A model generated the notes under the pieces. That model saw nothing but the letters and a program-made list of their open reading frames with translations. It was not told the origin of the DNA and ran no database searches. Shown one piece after another: positions 18,637-31,348 of a stretch of DNA of 64,000 nt; the stretch's first letter is position 1; every line of letters begins with the position of its first letter. A program made the translations under genes and the position numbers. The DNA is taken from the NCBI RefSeq assembly GCF_020514235.1, contig NZ_VTLB01000005.1, positions 105,744 through 169,743 of the forward strand, in the 5' to 3' direction. The DNA comes from Synechococcus sp. MU1617 (GTDB lineage Bacteria > Cyanobacteriota > Cyanobacteriia > PCC-6307 > Cyanobiaceae).

Positions 18637-19099
18637 GTTCGTCGAGCAGGTTGGCGCAGGCGTCCTCGAGCAGGTCGAGCACATGCTCGAAGCCCGCCTC
18701 GCCCCCGTAATAGGGATCAGGCACCTCCGTTTCGGAGAATCCCTGGGCGTAGCTGAGCATTGGCTTGATGCTGGCCGTTGCTCGAGGCCCGGCTTCGCGA
18801 GCCAGTCCTTGGACGGCCGTGAGATTGTCGTCGTCCATGGTCAGCACCAGATCGAAACTCGAGAAATCGTCGAGGCTGATCTGTCGTGCGCGGCTGGGCA
18901 GCTGAATGCCGCGACGGTTGGCTGCAGCCTGCATGCGTCGGTCCGCCGGATTGCCCACATGCCATCCGCCCGTTCCGGCGGAATCCACCACGAACTGATC
19001 ACTGAGGCCACGCTCTTCGAGCAGATGCAGGAAGACGCCTTCGGCCGCTGGTGAGCGGCAGATGTTGCCGAGGCAGACGAACAACAGTTTCTGGGTCAT
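18620..19099 (-). CDS. Low-molecular-weight protein tyrosine phosphatase
   Basis: The 159-residue enzyme begins with the phosphate-binding loop CLGNICRSP (CX5R, catalytic Cys and Arg) and ends with the general-acid segment VPDPYYGG. The middle has DSAGTGGWHVGNPADRRM, as in phosphotyrosine phosphatases and arsenate reductase relatives. Its ATG overlaps the rpcF stop by four bases, so it is translated with the phycocyanin lyase subunits. Substrate unknown; a link to phycobilisome biology is suggested only by this position. It converges on panC-cmk with a 17-base overlap. Confidence 0.92.
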   Translation of the reverse strand: MTQKLLFVCLGNICRSPAAEGVFLHLLEERGLSDQFVVDSAGTGGWHVGNPADRRMQAAANRRGIQLPSRARQISLDDFSSFDLVLTMDDDNLTAVQGLAREAGPRATASIKPMLSYAQGFSETEVPDPYYGGEAGFEHVLDLLEDACANLLDELSPPA

Positions 19100-19728
19100 C
19101 CGGCGTTGAGGCGTTGGAGGGCTTTCAGGGCCCGCAGCTGAACCACCCTGACACCCTCCGCATCGGACGCGAGCTGGTTGAGTGCCGCCCGGCCCTGTGC
19201 GCCCAGGTGCGACACCACAGCCGCGCTGTTCAAGCGTTGCTCGAGTCCGTAAGCCGCCGCGTAACGCACCACCCATTCGTCGTCTCCCACGGCTTTGAGC
19301 AGCCCCTCGAAACAGCGCTCAAGCTGATCGTGCGCTGCGTCTTCACTGAGCTCTAAGTCCGCCAGGCCGCGGGTTGCGGAGCGCCGCACGCTTGGAGCGA
19401 TGTCGGCCTGAAGGGCATGCTCCAGGAGGTCAAGACCCCGTGGATCCCGCAAGGCAGCAATTACCTTCACCACCCAGGCCCGTGCGCCGTAATTGCGGGC
19501 ATCCAGGCTCACCAACAGCGTTGGAACGATGTCCCGTCCCAGTTGAATCAGCCCCTGTGTTGCCACGGCTGCCACCGCTGGATTGTTGAACCCCAGCACC
19601 TTCACGAGCGGCTTGGCGGCTTCAAGGTCGTTGAGTGCACAAAGGGCTTGCGTTGCTTTGACCAGTTCAGGGGTGCTGGTGGCCCGCTCGAGCATCTGAA
19701 GCGCCTGGTCCAATGCTGTGGTTGTCAT
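19096..19728 (-). CDS. rpcF: Phycocyanin alpha-84 bilin lyase, F subunit
   Basis: A 210-residue HEAT/PBS-lyase repeat protein (repeats such as LEAAKPLVKVLGFNNPAVAAVATQ and SVRRSATRGLADLE). With RpcE it forms the E/F-type lyase that attaches a bilin to Cys84 of the phycocyanin alpha subunit. Position just after rpcE and downstream of rpcBA supports this. Start and rpcE stop overlap by one base (TGATG), and the stop overlaps the phosphatase gene. Separate E and F genes, instead of the fused lyase-isomerase RpcG, predict PEB or PCB rather than PUB at that site. Confidence 0.85.
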   Translation of the reverse strand: MTTTALDQALQMLERATSTPELVKATQALCALNDLEAAKPLVKVLGFNNPAVAAVATQGLIQLGRDIVPTLLVSLDARNYGARAWVVKVIAALRDPRGLDLLEHALQADIAPSVRRSATRGLADLELSEDAAHDQLERCFEGLLKAVGDDEWVVRYAAAYGLEQRLNSAAVVSHLGAQGRAALNQLASDAEGVRVVQLRALKALQRLNAG

Positions 19729-20504
19729 CAGAGCAGCCCATCCATTGCATCGAGGACGTCATTGGGGTCGTCGTTGCGTTCCGCCAATGCCCGGAGTGCA
19801 ACCAGCTTGAGGCTGGGTTCCACGGCAGCCGAGCGGATCGAGGGAACGGCGGCGAGCCAGCCGGTAGCGCCGAGGTCGAGCAGCGCGCCACGGCGCACTA
19901 GGGGTTCTGGATGGTTCAGCAGCTTTTTCAGTTCCATACCCCAGTGCTCACGACCAGTCAGCTGCAGCAGCGCTCGGCAGGCCGCTGAACGGATCAACGG
20001 CCGAGGGTGTTCTGTGAACGGCTGAATCACGGCGAGGTTGCTGCTGCTGCCATCACCAATGTCACCGAGGGCTTCTAGCAGCGCTTCACAGGGTTCGTTG
20101 AGCAAGGGGGATGAGGGCTGCTCAGCTCCTGCTCCCACCAATCCACTGGCTAGCAAAGCGCGGATGTCTTCAACAGCCTCACAGCTGCCCATGGCACCAA
20201 GCGTGCGGACCACCTCCTCCCGCACGGTGTAGTCGTTGGAGTGCAGCAGCGCCAGAAGAGGTTTTTCTGCTCTCGTATCCCTGAGCAGACCTAGAGCACG
20301 GATCGCGTTGAGTGCGACACCGCGTTGCTCTGGATCAATCGGCGTGGCATCCAGTGCCTCAAGAGCTCTGAGCAGAAGAGGGATGGCATCAGGGTGCTGG
20401 CTGCGCATCTTCCCCAGCCACCATGCGGCGTAGTACTGCGCCGAAGGGTCCTCCGTCTGGCGGAGGTCCTTGATCACCTGCGTTTCACTCAGCGGTTCCA
20501 TCAC
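19728..20504 (-). CDS. rpcE: Phycocyanin alpha-84 bilin lyase, E subunit
   Basis: A 258-residue HEAT-repeat protein of the CpcE/RpcE family. The N-terminus has SAQYYAAWWLGKMRS, typical of the family, followed by repeats such as LRDTRAEKPLLALLHSNDYTVREEVVRTLG. It heterodimerises with RpcF to attach the bilin to RpcA Cys84. ATG at 20504 overlaps the rpcT stop by four bases; an adjacent ATG at 20501 is equivalent. Confidence 0.87.
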   Translation of the reverse strand: MMEPLSETQVIKDLRQTEDPSAQYYAAWWLGKMRSQHPDAIPLLLRALEALDATPIDPEQRGVALNAIRALGLLRDTRAEKPLLALLHSNDYTVREEVVRTLGAMGSCEAVEDIRALLASGLVGAGAEQPSSPLLNEPCEALLEALGDIGDGSSSNLAVIQPFTEHPRPLIRSAACRALLQLTGREHWGMELKKLLNHPEPLVRRGALLDLGATGWLAAVPSIRSAAVEPSLKLVALRALAERNDDPNDVLDAMDGLL

Positions 20505-21094
20505 ACCCAGGCTGATGCCATGTCGGCCGTCCAGCTTTGGGTTCGCTTGAACCGGAACGGTCCTGCCACCGAGCCCCAGCAGCGCTCATTCGTTTCTGGG
20601 TCATGGCCGCGATCGAGGGTCGAGAGGGAGTCTCCCTCCAAGTGAAAGCTGCTCACCAGCACGGTGTCTTGGCCATTCCGTTGCACGATGCACTTGCAGC
20701 CGGGTTCCATGGCGCCGTGGTAGCCGTCTGGCTGTTCGAGCACTTGGTAGTGGCACTGATCCAAGCTGATCAGGTCACTGTCCTGAATGGCAAGGCGTAG
20801 TTGCCGATCAAACGTGGCTCCGGCGAAGCGTTCCGGGTCTCGGAAGATGTGATTCCAAAGCTTGATGGCGCCGGAGGCCTGCTCTTCAGCGCGGATCATG
20901 CGCAACCGGTAAGGATGCTTGGGATCAACGGCATAGGTCTGCTCGAGCAGGATCGATCCCGGACGTAGCTGTATGAGCGGGCGATACCTCAGAAAGATGT
21001 GGGCATACAGGGGAGGGTTGTCGAAGGCTTGTTGCTGGTTGCTGTATTCGCCGCAGAGCAGGTCGAGAAAACGCCGAACGTTGGGGGTCATCAC
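20501..21094 (-). CDS. rpcT: T-type bilin lyase, probably for phycocyanin beta-153
   Basis: The 197-residue product belongs to the CpcT/CpeT family of single-subunit bilin lyases (LCGEYSNQQQAFDNPPLYAHIFLRYRP region, then YRLRMI, the EPGCKC pair and ETNERCWGSVAGPFRF). T-type lyases load the second beta-subunit cysteine; beside rpcBA the likely target is Cys153 of RpcB. It follows rpcA by 74 bases, beyond a strong hairpin, and couples to rpcE. Confidence 0.85.
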   Translation of the reverse strand: MMTPNVRRFLDLLCGEYSNQQQAFDNPPLYAHIFLRYRPLIQLRPGSILLEQTYAVDPKHPYRLRMIRAEEQASGAIKLWNHIFRDPERFAGATFDRQLRLAIQDSDLISLDQCHYQVLEQPDGYHGAMEPGCKCIVQRNGQDTVLVSSFHLEGDSLSTLDRGHDPETNERCWGSVAGPFRFKRTQSWTADMASAWV

Positions 21095-21124
21095 AGCGCT
21101 CTGATGGAGCCGAAAAAGAACAAT

Positions 21125-21149
21125 AAAAAAAGCCCCCCGAGGGGGGCTT
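21125..21149 (-). terminator. Hairpin terminator or attenuator after rpcA
   Basis: A perfect 8-9 bp GC stem (AAGCCCCCC paired with GGGGGGCTT, short loop) is followed, reading leftward, by a T-run. It lies between rpcA and rpcT. Readthrough would let the abundant phycocyanin message and the scarce lyase message come from one promoter at different levels; that use is inference. Confidence 0.85.
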
Positions 21150-21168
21150 GGAACGCAACGTCAGCTGA

Positions 21169-21657
21169 TCAGATCAGGGCGTTGATGGCGTAATCGATGT
21201 AGCTGTTGGCTTCGGTGGCTGCGTCGCCGCTGAGGCCGTGGTTGGCCTTGATGTGCTTCAGAGCTTCCACGTACCAGGAGGGGGAGAGCTCGAAGGTGCG
21301 GTTGATCTCGTCGAGACCGGCGATCAAGTAGTCGTCCATGGGGCCGGTGCCGCCTGCCACCAGGCAGTAGGTGATCATGCGCAGGTAGTAGCCCACGTCA
21401 CGGGAGCACTTGGCCTTCCCTTCCGCAGTGGTGGAGTAGTTGGACCCCTCCATCTGGGTGGTGTAGGGGAACTTGGTGTACACGGCCTGGGCAGCGCCGT
21501 TCACGAGGGAATCAGCCTTGCTGGTGAGAGCCTTGGCAGCCTCGAGGCTGGCCTTGGCGCGGTTGAAGCGACCGGAGGCAGCTTGAACTTCGGTGTTGCT
21601 CAGGAAGCGGCCCTGGGAATCAGCTGCTGCAACAGCTTCGGTGAGGGGAGTTTTCAT
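21169..21657 (-). CDS. rpcA: Phycocyanin alpha subunit (R-phycocyanin type)
   Basis: The 162-residue globin-fold subunit starts [20 protein letters not shown] and carries the bilin-binding Cys84 in [13 protein letters not shown], plus the C-terminal [11 protein letters not shown]. It forms (alpha-beta) hexamer discs at the base of phycobilisome rods. In type 3 marine strains the alpha-84 site often carries phycoerythrobilin. It is 41 bases downstream of rpcB. Confidence 0.96.
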   Translation of the reverse strand: MKTPLTEAVAAADSQGRFLSNTEVQAASGRFNRAKASLEAAKALTSKADSLVNGAAQAVYTKFPYTTQMEGSNYSTTAEGKAKCSRDVGYYLRMITYCLVAGGTGPMDDYLIAGLDEINRTFELSPSWYVEALKHIKANHGLSGDAATEANSYIDYAINALI

Positions 21658-21698
21658 TGATCGTTATGTGAATGAAAGACGTCGAATCCAGGCGCCGA

Positions 21699-22217
21699 TC
21701 AGGCGACGGAGGCGGCGGCGCGGTCGAAGTAGGTGCCGATTTCGCTGCTCAGGGAGGCGCAGTCACCAGCGGCGATGCCAGCTTTGTCGTTGACGATGGC
21801 CAGAGCGGCATCCTTCATCAGGTTCACGCCGGCGGCAACGGAAGCACCGGGGGTGCCGAGAGCCAGGTAGGTCTCACGCAGGCCATTCAGGCAGCGGTCT
21901 TCCATCACGGAAGCGTCGCCGGTGAAAGCGGAATAGGTGACGTAGCGGAGGATGATCTCCATGTCGCGCAGGCATGCAGCCATGCGGCGGGAGGTGTAAG
22001 CGTTGCCGCCGGGTGCGATCAGTGCAGGCTGCTGAGCGAACAGCTGGCGGGCAGCGGAAGCAACGATGGTGGAAGCGTTGCTGGAGATGCGGTTGACGGC
22101 ATCCAGACGCTTGTTGCTGTCAGAAACCATGGCAGCGAGGGCGTCGATCTCGCTGGTGCTGATGAATTGTCCCCGGGCATCGGCCTGGGCGACAACCTTG
22201 GTGAAGGCGTCGAACAT
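21699..22217 (-). CDS. rpcB: Phycocyanin beta subunit
   Basis: The 172-residue product has [18 protein letters not shown] at the start, Cys82 in [17 protein letters not shown] and Cys153 in IAAGDCASL. Asn72, methylated in beta subunits, lies in the GGNAYTSRR region. It pairs with RpcA. A 134-base gap to pebB may hold its own promoter. Confidence 0.96.
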   Translation of the reverse strand: MFDAFTKVVAQADARGQFISTSEIDALAAMVSDSNKRLDAVNRISSNASTIVASAARQLFAQQPALIAPGGNAYTSRRMAACLRDMEIILRYVTYSAFTGDASVMEDRCLNGLRETYLALGTPGASVAAGVNLMKDAALAIVNDKAGIAAGDCASLSSEIGTYFDRAAASVA

Positions 22218-22351
22218 GGTTGTTGTTCCTGTGAACTACGTCTGGAAGGGAATTTCAGACTTGGAGGGATGACAGAAGGCTATTGCCTCGATCCCGACGT
22301 CCGCGATTCTGACCAACTGCTCGGGAGCCTCCCGAAAGCTGTTCATAATGC

Positions 22352-24479
<2,128 letters not shown>

Positions 24480-24482
24480 CGC

Positions 24483-24698
24483 TCAGGCGTTGGTCATGAT
24501 CTCTTGCTGCTTGAGCAGTTGCTCCAGCACCTCTTCCAGCCGTTGCAGCTCCGCATGCTCAGCAACAGTGGCGTCGATTCGCTTTTGCGGCAGTTTCAGT
24601 TTTTTCCCCATGGCGATCACGTCTTCGCGCAGACGATTGCGGTATGCCTGGAGTTCGGCAATCGAGTCGTTCAGTTCTTGCAGCGTGGGTTCTGCCAT
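24483..24698 (-). CDS. 71-residue coiled-coil protein upstream of the S-type lyase
   Basis: A short soluble helical product (ELNDSIAELQAYRNRLREDV, then a Lys-rich linker and LQRLEEVLEQLLKQQE). The heptad pattern suggests a coiled-coil dimer. It is the first gene of the leftward bilin-synthesis and lyase run, three bases before the lyase start, so it belongs to that operon. No function is recognised. Confidence 0.7.
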   Translation of the reverse strand: MAEPTLQELNDSIAELQAYRNRLREDVIAMGKKLKLPQKRIDATVAEHAELQRLEEVLEQLLKQQEIMTNA

Positions 24699-25624
<926 letters not shown>

Positions 25625-25668
25625 GTCAATCGGGTTTTCCCATTTCCTCAACACCAACCTCCATCTAA

Positions 25669-26175
<507 letters not shown>

Positions 26176-26208
26176 GCGCCAGTTTCGCGTCACTCATTCA
26201 TAGGAATC

Positions 26209-26233
26209 AGGAGGCCGAAAGGCCTCCTTTTTA
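26209..26233 (+). terminator. Rho-independent terminator after cpeA
   Basis: AGGAGGCC pairs with GGCCTCCT around a GAAA tetraloop, followed by a T-run. It separates abundant cpeBA transcripts from cpeZ. Confidence 0.9.
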
Positions 26234-26346
26234 ATGCTCATGTCGACGGATGTCGTTCAACTTGGATGACGTTCATTGGCGGCAGTGTTTCACTTAGGCT
26301 GCAAAGAACCCTGTTGTTCAGGGGGCTTTGCAGTTTTTGAGTTCTG

Positions 26347-26964
26347 ATGACTTCGCAGCAGCAGGTTGAACGTCCGGATCTGGATGCGTTGTTTGCTGAT
26401 CTGGCCCATCCCAACCCCCATCTGCAGACCCAGGCCTATTTGGCGATGGTTGACCATTGGCCAAACGAGTCGATGCCGCGCCTGATCTCGCTGTTGGATC
26501 AACCCGATGTGTCCTTGCGTCGCGCTGCTGTGCGAGGGCTCGGAGCCTTTGGTGCGACGGCGCTGCAACCCCTGGCGGAGCTGTTTGAAGCAAGCACGGA
26601 CGGCACCGTGCGTGCCAGCTGCGTCAAGGCCTATGCCCAGATTGCATCCAACTACCCGGATCAGACCTTCTCCCCTGCTTCGATGGCGGTGCTCGAGAAG
26701 GCACTGTCGGACGACTCCCCCGTGGTGTCGCAGTCAGCGGTGATGGCCCTTGGTCAGGTGGGTGTTCAAGCGCTTCCGTTGCTGATTCAGATCTGCAAGG
26801 GAGACAACATCGCTCATGTGCAGTCAGCTGCCATGGCTTTGGCCGAAATCCCTGATCCCAGTGCTGAAGCCTGTCTCAGAGAGGTGCTGGCCGATTCGTC
26901 CACCGACCCGCTGTGCCGGCAGATGGTGGAAGCCTCTCTCGGCCGTCTTGAAAGCAGCCGTTAA
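26347..26964 (+). CDS. cpeZ: Phycoerythrin lyase partner/chaperone CpeZ
   Basis: The 205-residue HEAT-repeat protein (NPHLQTQAYLAMVDHWP, PDVSLRRAAVRGLGAFG, SPVVSQSAVMALGQVGVQ) matches CpeZ in size and in its position after cpeBA. In Fremyella, CpeZ acts as a chaperone-like partner of the CpeY lyase for CpeA. It is separated from cpeA by the terminator and so may depend on readthrough or its own promoter. Confidence 0.82.
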   Translation: MTSQQQVERPDLDALFADLAHPNPHLQTQAYLAMVDHWPNESMPRLISLLDQPDVSLRRAAVRGLGAFGATALQPLAELFEASTDGTVRASCVKAYAQIASNYPDQTFSPASMAVLEKALSDDSPVVSQSAVMALGQVGVQALPLLIQICKGDNIAHVQSAAMALAEIPDPSAEACLREVLADSSTDPLCRQMVEASLGRLESSR

Positions 26965-26965
26965 G

Positions 26966-27006
26966 CAAAAAATACGGGACCAAGGCCCCTCAGCCTTCGT
27001 CCCGTA
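26966..27006 (-). terminator. Shared hairpin between convergent cpeZ and the CpeF/MpeV gene
   Basis: TACGGGAC pairs with GTCCCGTA, with an inner AAGGC/GCCTT helix. On the minus strand it is followed by six T residues, so it best terminates the leftward lyase gene; on the plus strand it lies two bases past the cpeZ stop but has no T-run. Confidence 0.8.
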
Positions 27007-27075
27007 AGTGCGCATGCAGTGCTCGACGCGAACACCACGTTTGTGACACTACGTGAACGACGCGACTGTCTGTGG

Positions 27076-27960
27076 TCAGTCGTCTCTGCTGAGCTGATTC
27101 ACAGCAAGCTTGAGCACCACAGCGACTGACGGGTCGCTTTCCGTCTCCATGCACTTCTGGAGTTGTCCGATCACGGAAGGGTCCTCCAGTTTCATCAGCG
27201 ACAACGCAGCATTTTTGCGAACGAGTGCTGCTTCGTCCCGCAGGTTCGGAAGCAGTAGTGGGGTCGCCCATTCGCTTTCGTTGAGCTTGCCCATCAGGGT
27301 TGTTGCTTCAGCGCGCACGTCTTCATCCGGATCCTGAAGCGCATTGGTGAGTAGCTGACGGGCATCCCCATCACCAAGGTTCTGGATTTGATCCCCGAGG
27401 GCGGCGATGGCTGCTGTGCGGATCTGGGCATGGGGTGATTGGGCAGCCTTGCGCAAGGCCTCCGGGGCCCGTGCGCCGACGAAGGCCAAGCCCCAGCTGG
27501 CCAGGCCTGTCTGCATGGGGGTGCTGCCAGGGTCCACCAGGATGTCGAGCAATCCGTCGACGGCAGCTGGGCCAATGGCTGCCATGGCGCCGACGGCCGA
27601 TCCCTGGACGACCGGATCAGCATCGTTGAGCAGGGCCTTCAGCAGAAATGGAAGGGCGCGCTGATCAGAAATCAACGTCAGCGTTTTGGCGGCTGCGCGG
27701 CGAACCGTCACGTTCTCGTGGTCGCACATTGCTGTGCAAAGGGCTGGAACGGCAGCACCGCCAACGGTGCCGAGGCTTTCGGCGAAGGTGAGGCGCAGCA
27801 GTCCACGTCGGTCCCCCAGGCCGGCCACCATGCGCTCGATCGCCTGGGTGTCACCAGCGAGACGCTCACCCTGACGCAGTTGTTGCTTCAGCTCCTGAGC
27901 CAGTTGATCGGCTTCCTCTTCGCTCAGCTGAATCGTTTCAGGGCTGCTTACGGGAGACAT
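27076..27960 (-). CDS. Phycoerythrin beta-subunit lyase, CpeF/MpeV type
   Basis: The 294-residue HEAT-repeat protein (repeats such as ENVTVRRAAAKTLTLISDQRALPFLLKALLNDADPVVQGSAVG) fits the CpeF/MpeV family, found between cpeZ and cpeY in marine Synechococcus. These enzymes attach the doubly linked bilin at Cys50/61 of phycoerythrin beta chains; MpeV additionally isomerises PEB to PUB. The sequence alone does not separate the two activities. The ATG at 27960 (MSPVSSPE) is chosen over one at 27996. It is transcribed against cpeZ and divergent from the 144-residue gene. Confidence 0.78.
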   Translation of the reverse strand: MSPVSSPETIQLSEEEADQLAQELKQQLRQGERLAGDTQAIERMVAGLGDRRGLLRLTFAESLGTVGGAAVPALCTAMCDHENVTVRRAAAKTLTLISDQRALPFLLKALLNDADPVVQGSAVGAMAAIGPAAVDGLLDILVDPGSTPMQTGLASWGLAFVGARAPEALRKAAQSPHAQIRTAAIAALGDQIQNLGDGDARQLLTNALQDPDEDVRAEATTLMGKLNESEWATPLLLPNLRDEAALVRKNAALSLMKLEDPSVIGQLQKCMETESDPSVAVVLKLAVNQLSRDD

Positions 27961-28042
27961 CGATTCGGTCACGGCAAGGCTGAAGCAGCCATTCATTATC
28001 CGTTTCTCCCATCGCTAAGGTCACCAGACTGCACTGTTTGTT

Positions 28043-28477
28043 GTGACCCGATTCGTCCTTTCCCACAACCTGCAGATCCAGGATTCTGCGGTGCCTCCAT
28101 TCGCCTTTGATGCCTTGGCCAAGGCGTTGGCCGAGCAGTGCGATTCGGTGACATCGGCCGAAGCACTCAGCCACCCGCATTGGAAGATCAGCCTCGAGTC
28201 CACGGCGACTCCTGGCCATTTGGCTGAAGAGATCAGTCAGGCCTGGCGAAAGATCCGCGCTAATCAGGGGCACTCCACCGACCATGCCGTGATGGCTCTT
28301 GGTGGTCGCAAGGATTCCGAGGGCACCCCAGGGGCCCCGCTTCAGCAGGGCGGCTGGGGTGTGGATGTGGTGGAAACCCGCGATCCAGACGGGTTTTTGC
28401 AGGTGATCAACTGGAGTGGACTCACCGCCGGACGACCGGCTGATGGCATCTTCCAGGTGATCGATCACCCGCTTTGA
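28043..28477 (+). CDS. Unknown small protein of the phycoerythrin region
   Basis: A 144-residue soluble product with an apparent GTG start (GTGACCCGATTCGTC). It has no membrane segment, bilin cysteine or repeat; segments such as AEEISQAWRKIRANQGHSTDH and GGWGVDVVETRDPDGF suggest an alpha/beta domain. It is divergent from the CpeF/MpeV-type gene and ends two bases before a convergent CpcD-like gene. Function unknown. Confidence 0.65.
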   Translation: MTRFVLSHNLQIQDSAVPPFAFDALAKALAEQCDSVTSAEALSHPHWKISLESTATPGHLAEEISQAWRKIRANQGHSTDHAVMALGGRKDSEGTPGAPLQQGGWGVDVVETRDPDGFLQVINWSGLTAGRPADGIFQVIDHPL

Positions 28478-28479
28478 AT

Positions 28480-28752
28480 TCAGCCGCGCTTGCGACGTCC
28501 GGCGCGTCTGGCTGGCTTCTTGGCTTCAACCTTGGGGGCGTCGGCGGCGGTTGCAACGGGTGCTGGTGCGCTGGCTTCACCGGAGCCATAAGTGAAGGCA
28601 ACCGAATCAATCGCGAGTCCACGGTTGTGAATGGACTGCATGCTGCGGCAGAGCTGCGCAAACGGCACTCGCACCGAGCGTGCCGTCCAAGGGCGCGATC
28701 CGGGCTCAATCCCTGTTCGTACAGCAATTGATGTGGCGAGGGTGGGTCCCAT
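28480..28752 (-). CDS. Small CpcD-domain-like protein with basic tail
   Basis: The 90-residue product has one short domain with the cadence of the CpcD linker fold (VRVPFAQLCRSMQSIHNRG, then LAIDSVAF), which in rods caps the end of hexamers. It is followed by an Ala/Pro-rich stretch and a strongly basic tail (KKPARRAGRRKRG). ATG at 28752 is chosen; the frame is open further up but without a better start. A free capping linker or an anchor to a membrane or nucleic acid are both possible. The domain call is by eye. Confidence 0.5.
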   Translation of the reverse strand: MGPTLATSIAVRTGIEPGSRPWTARSVRVPFAQLCRSMQSIHNRGLAIDSVAFTYGSGEASAPAPVATAADAPKVEAKKPARRAGRRKRG

Positions 28753-28865
28753 GGCAGACGATGTGACTGTGTTGAAGATGCCGTAGCTGCTGAGATTTTC
28801 GAGCCTTTCGCAATCTTCCTTACGAGAGCAGATCCACGCTCTCCCGCAGGAGGGGTCCTGCAGAA

Positions 28866-30188
28866 TTGAGGCCCCAAGAGCGTGCTGCCTTGACCGGAGC
28901 TTTTGACAACATCCATCCGGGGCTGTCCCAAGGCGATGCGATACGCCTGCTGAGTGCTCCTCTGGCCGAGCTGGAGTCACAGAGTGATCCCTACATGGCG
29001 GCGGCCCATCTGATCAATTTCCCTGGCCGCGAAACGGAAACGGCGTTGATCGCCTTGGTGATGGATGCGGATCAAGCGCAACCACGCAAATTGGCGCGGC
29101 GGAAGGCTGTGGAAGTGCTGGGACGGCTGGGCTGCCAGGAGGCCATGGCTGCCATCGCCAATTGCCTCAACAGCGACGATCCCTATCTCGTTGAAAATGC
29201 CGCTTTTGCGCTTCAACAGCTGAACTGCCAAGACGCCGCCGTTCATCAGTCGTTGCGGCAGCTGTTGTCTGATCCAGCCCAGAACCGACGGGTGTTGATT
29301 CAGAGCCTTGCCGCGCTAAATGTCTCCGAAGCCGAGCCGTTGATTGCGAGCTTCCAGACGTCGGATCAACCCGGGGTCCGCGGCGCGGCCATTAGTGCAA
29401 GCATCCGTCTTGGCGGCAGCCGTGACCAGCTCTCTGTTCTGGGCGAGCAGACGCTGTTGCCGAATCAGATGGATCGCCAGTCGGCGATTCAGGATGCGAT
29501 CAATGCAGGGGCAACGGAGCTGTTGCCTCAGATTCTGCGTGCACCTGTGTCGCCGGTGTTTCGGATGCGGGCGTTGCGTGCGCTCTGGCCTGACGGTCAG
29601 CGAGAGAGCGATGGCCTGGAACTGCTCGAGGTGCTTGATGCCTTGATCGTCGATCGGCCGGAAGCCTTGGAGCTGGTGCATGCCTACGACCAGCCGCCCT
29701 CAGCGGATTTCCTGATTCAGGAATTTTTCGGCACTGATTTCAGTCGCAGTTATCTGGCGCTGCAGACCTTGCAGGACCATGCAGCGGAGCAGCTCTGGCC
29801 ACGTCTGGAGCAGCGCTGGCATGCCGAAGCCCACAACGACTATGGGGCTCATTACTTTTTCATCCGGCTGTTTTCAAGGACCGGGCCCTGGCCTGACAAG
29901 GCCCTTGGCATGATCGAAGCCATCCTGGCGGAGGCCATCACCACACGCCGGCCACAATTCATGAAATCCAAGCCGGCCGCAGTGTTGGCCATGGACGGTT
30001 TGAAGCTTGTGAAGGATCCAGGCACAACGGTTGCGTCCTGGCTTGATCCCCAAGTGACGCCGTTCTGGGAAGCCCGCTATGCCGCTGCGATGGTGGCCTC
30101 TCCCGCCCAGCTGGCCTCAGCCTTCGATGATCCTGAGCCCTTCGTGGCGATGCGTGCCCGTGCCGCTTGCAATGCTGCAGCTGGATGA
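28866..30188 (+). CDS. cpeY: Phycoerythrin I alpha-subunit lyase CpeY
   Basis: The 440-residue E/F-clan lyase contains HEAT repeats (KLARRKAVEVLGRLGCQEAMAAIANCLNSDDPYLVENAAFALQQL) and a C-terminal half with EFFGTDFSRSYLALQTLQ and HNDYGAHYFFIRLF. CpeY with CpeZ attaches PEB to Cys82 of CpeA in Fremyella; the same role is expected here. The apparent start is TTG at 28866. It ends next to, and transcribes toward, mpeA, whose terminator lies just past the stop. Confidence 0.85.
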   Translation: MRPQERAALTGAFDNIHPGLSQGDAIRLLSAPLAELESQSDPYMAAAHLINFPGRETETALIALVMDADQAQPRKLARRKAVEVLGRLGCQEAMAAIANCLNSDDPYLVENAAFALQQLNCQDAAVHQSLRQLLSDPAQNRRVLIQSLAALNVSEAEPLIASFQTSDQPGVRGAAISASIRLGGSRDQLSVLGEQTLLPNQMDRQSAIQDAINAGATELLPQILRAPVSPVFRMRALRALWPDGQRESDGLELLEVLDALIVDRPEALELVHAYDQPPSADFLIQEFFGTDFSRSYLALQTLQDHAAEQLWPRLEQRWHAEAHNDYGAHYFFIRLFSRTGPWPDKALGMIEAILAEAITTRRPQFMKSKPAAVLAMDGLKLVKDPGTTVASWLDPQVTPFWEARYAAAMVASPAQLASAFDDPEPFVAMRARAACNAAAG

Positions 30189-30192
30189 GCAT

Positions 30193-30220
30193 AAAAAAAG
30201 GGGGCGGATGAACCGCCCCC
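30193..30220 (-). terminator. Rho-independent terminator after mpeA
   Basis: A GGGGGCGG/CCGCCCCC stem with a 5-base loop, followed leftward by seven T residues. It lies between the convergent ends of mpeA and cpeY, five bases from the cpeY stop, and serves the mpeBA message. Confidence 0.9.
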
Positions 30221-30256
30221 TGAAGTGGAGTTCGAATCGAATCTCTCGGCTGAGAA

Positions 30257-30754
30257 TCAGGCGAGGGAGTTGATCACGTAGTCCAGAGCGGCGTTGTACT
30301 CGGTCAGAGCCTGGGGGCTCAGGTCGCGAGGAGCGCAGCCGTCGTTACGCATTTGGGTGAAACCAGCAACGTAGGTGCCGGGGTCGATGCTGAGGGCCTT
30401 GTAGACCTCACGCTGACCGTTGATGGCCAGTTCGTCCAGAGGGCCGGTGCCGCCAACAACCAGGGAGTAGTTGATCAGACGCAGGTAGTGGACGAAGTCG
30501 CGCTTGCACTTCTCCTTGCCTTCAGTGGCGCACTGGCGGGGCTGACGGCCGGTGGCACCGTTGGGGTACTGGGTGTAGACGGCGTCGACAGCGCGCTGAG
30601 CGATGGCGTCGTAGTTCTGAGCGATTTTCTCAGCAGCCTCGAGACGGGCGGCTGCACGCTGCAGGGAACCCTGCACAGACTCCAGGTCGGAGCTGGTGGG
30701 GAAACGGGAGCCGCTGTCTGCGGCGCCGATGACGGTGGTAAGAACGGACTTCAT
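30257..30754 (-). CDS. mpeA: Phycoerythrin II alpha subunit
   Basis: The 165-residue subunit begins [18 protein letters not shown] and has the three bilin cysteines that set class II apart: Cys75 and Cys83 in [14 protein letters not shown], and Cys140 in [12 protein letters not shown]. The extra Cys75 near Cys83, absent from CpeA, marks it as MpeA. PEII discs form the distal rod. It is 39 bases downstream of mpeB. Confidence 0.97.
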   Translation of the reverse strand: MKSVLTTVIGAADSGSRFPTSSDLESVQGSLQRAAARLEAAEKIAQNYDAIAQRAVDAVYTQYPNGATGRQPRQCATEGKEKCKRDFVHYLRLINYSLVVGGTGPLDELAINGQREVYKALSIDPGTYVAGFTQMRNDGCAPRDLSPQALTEYNAALDYVINSLA

Positions 30755-30793
30755 TGATTTAAAAGAAGGTTGTGCTTGAAAATCTCAGGCGCT

Positions 30794-31348
<555 letters not shown>

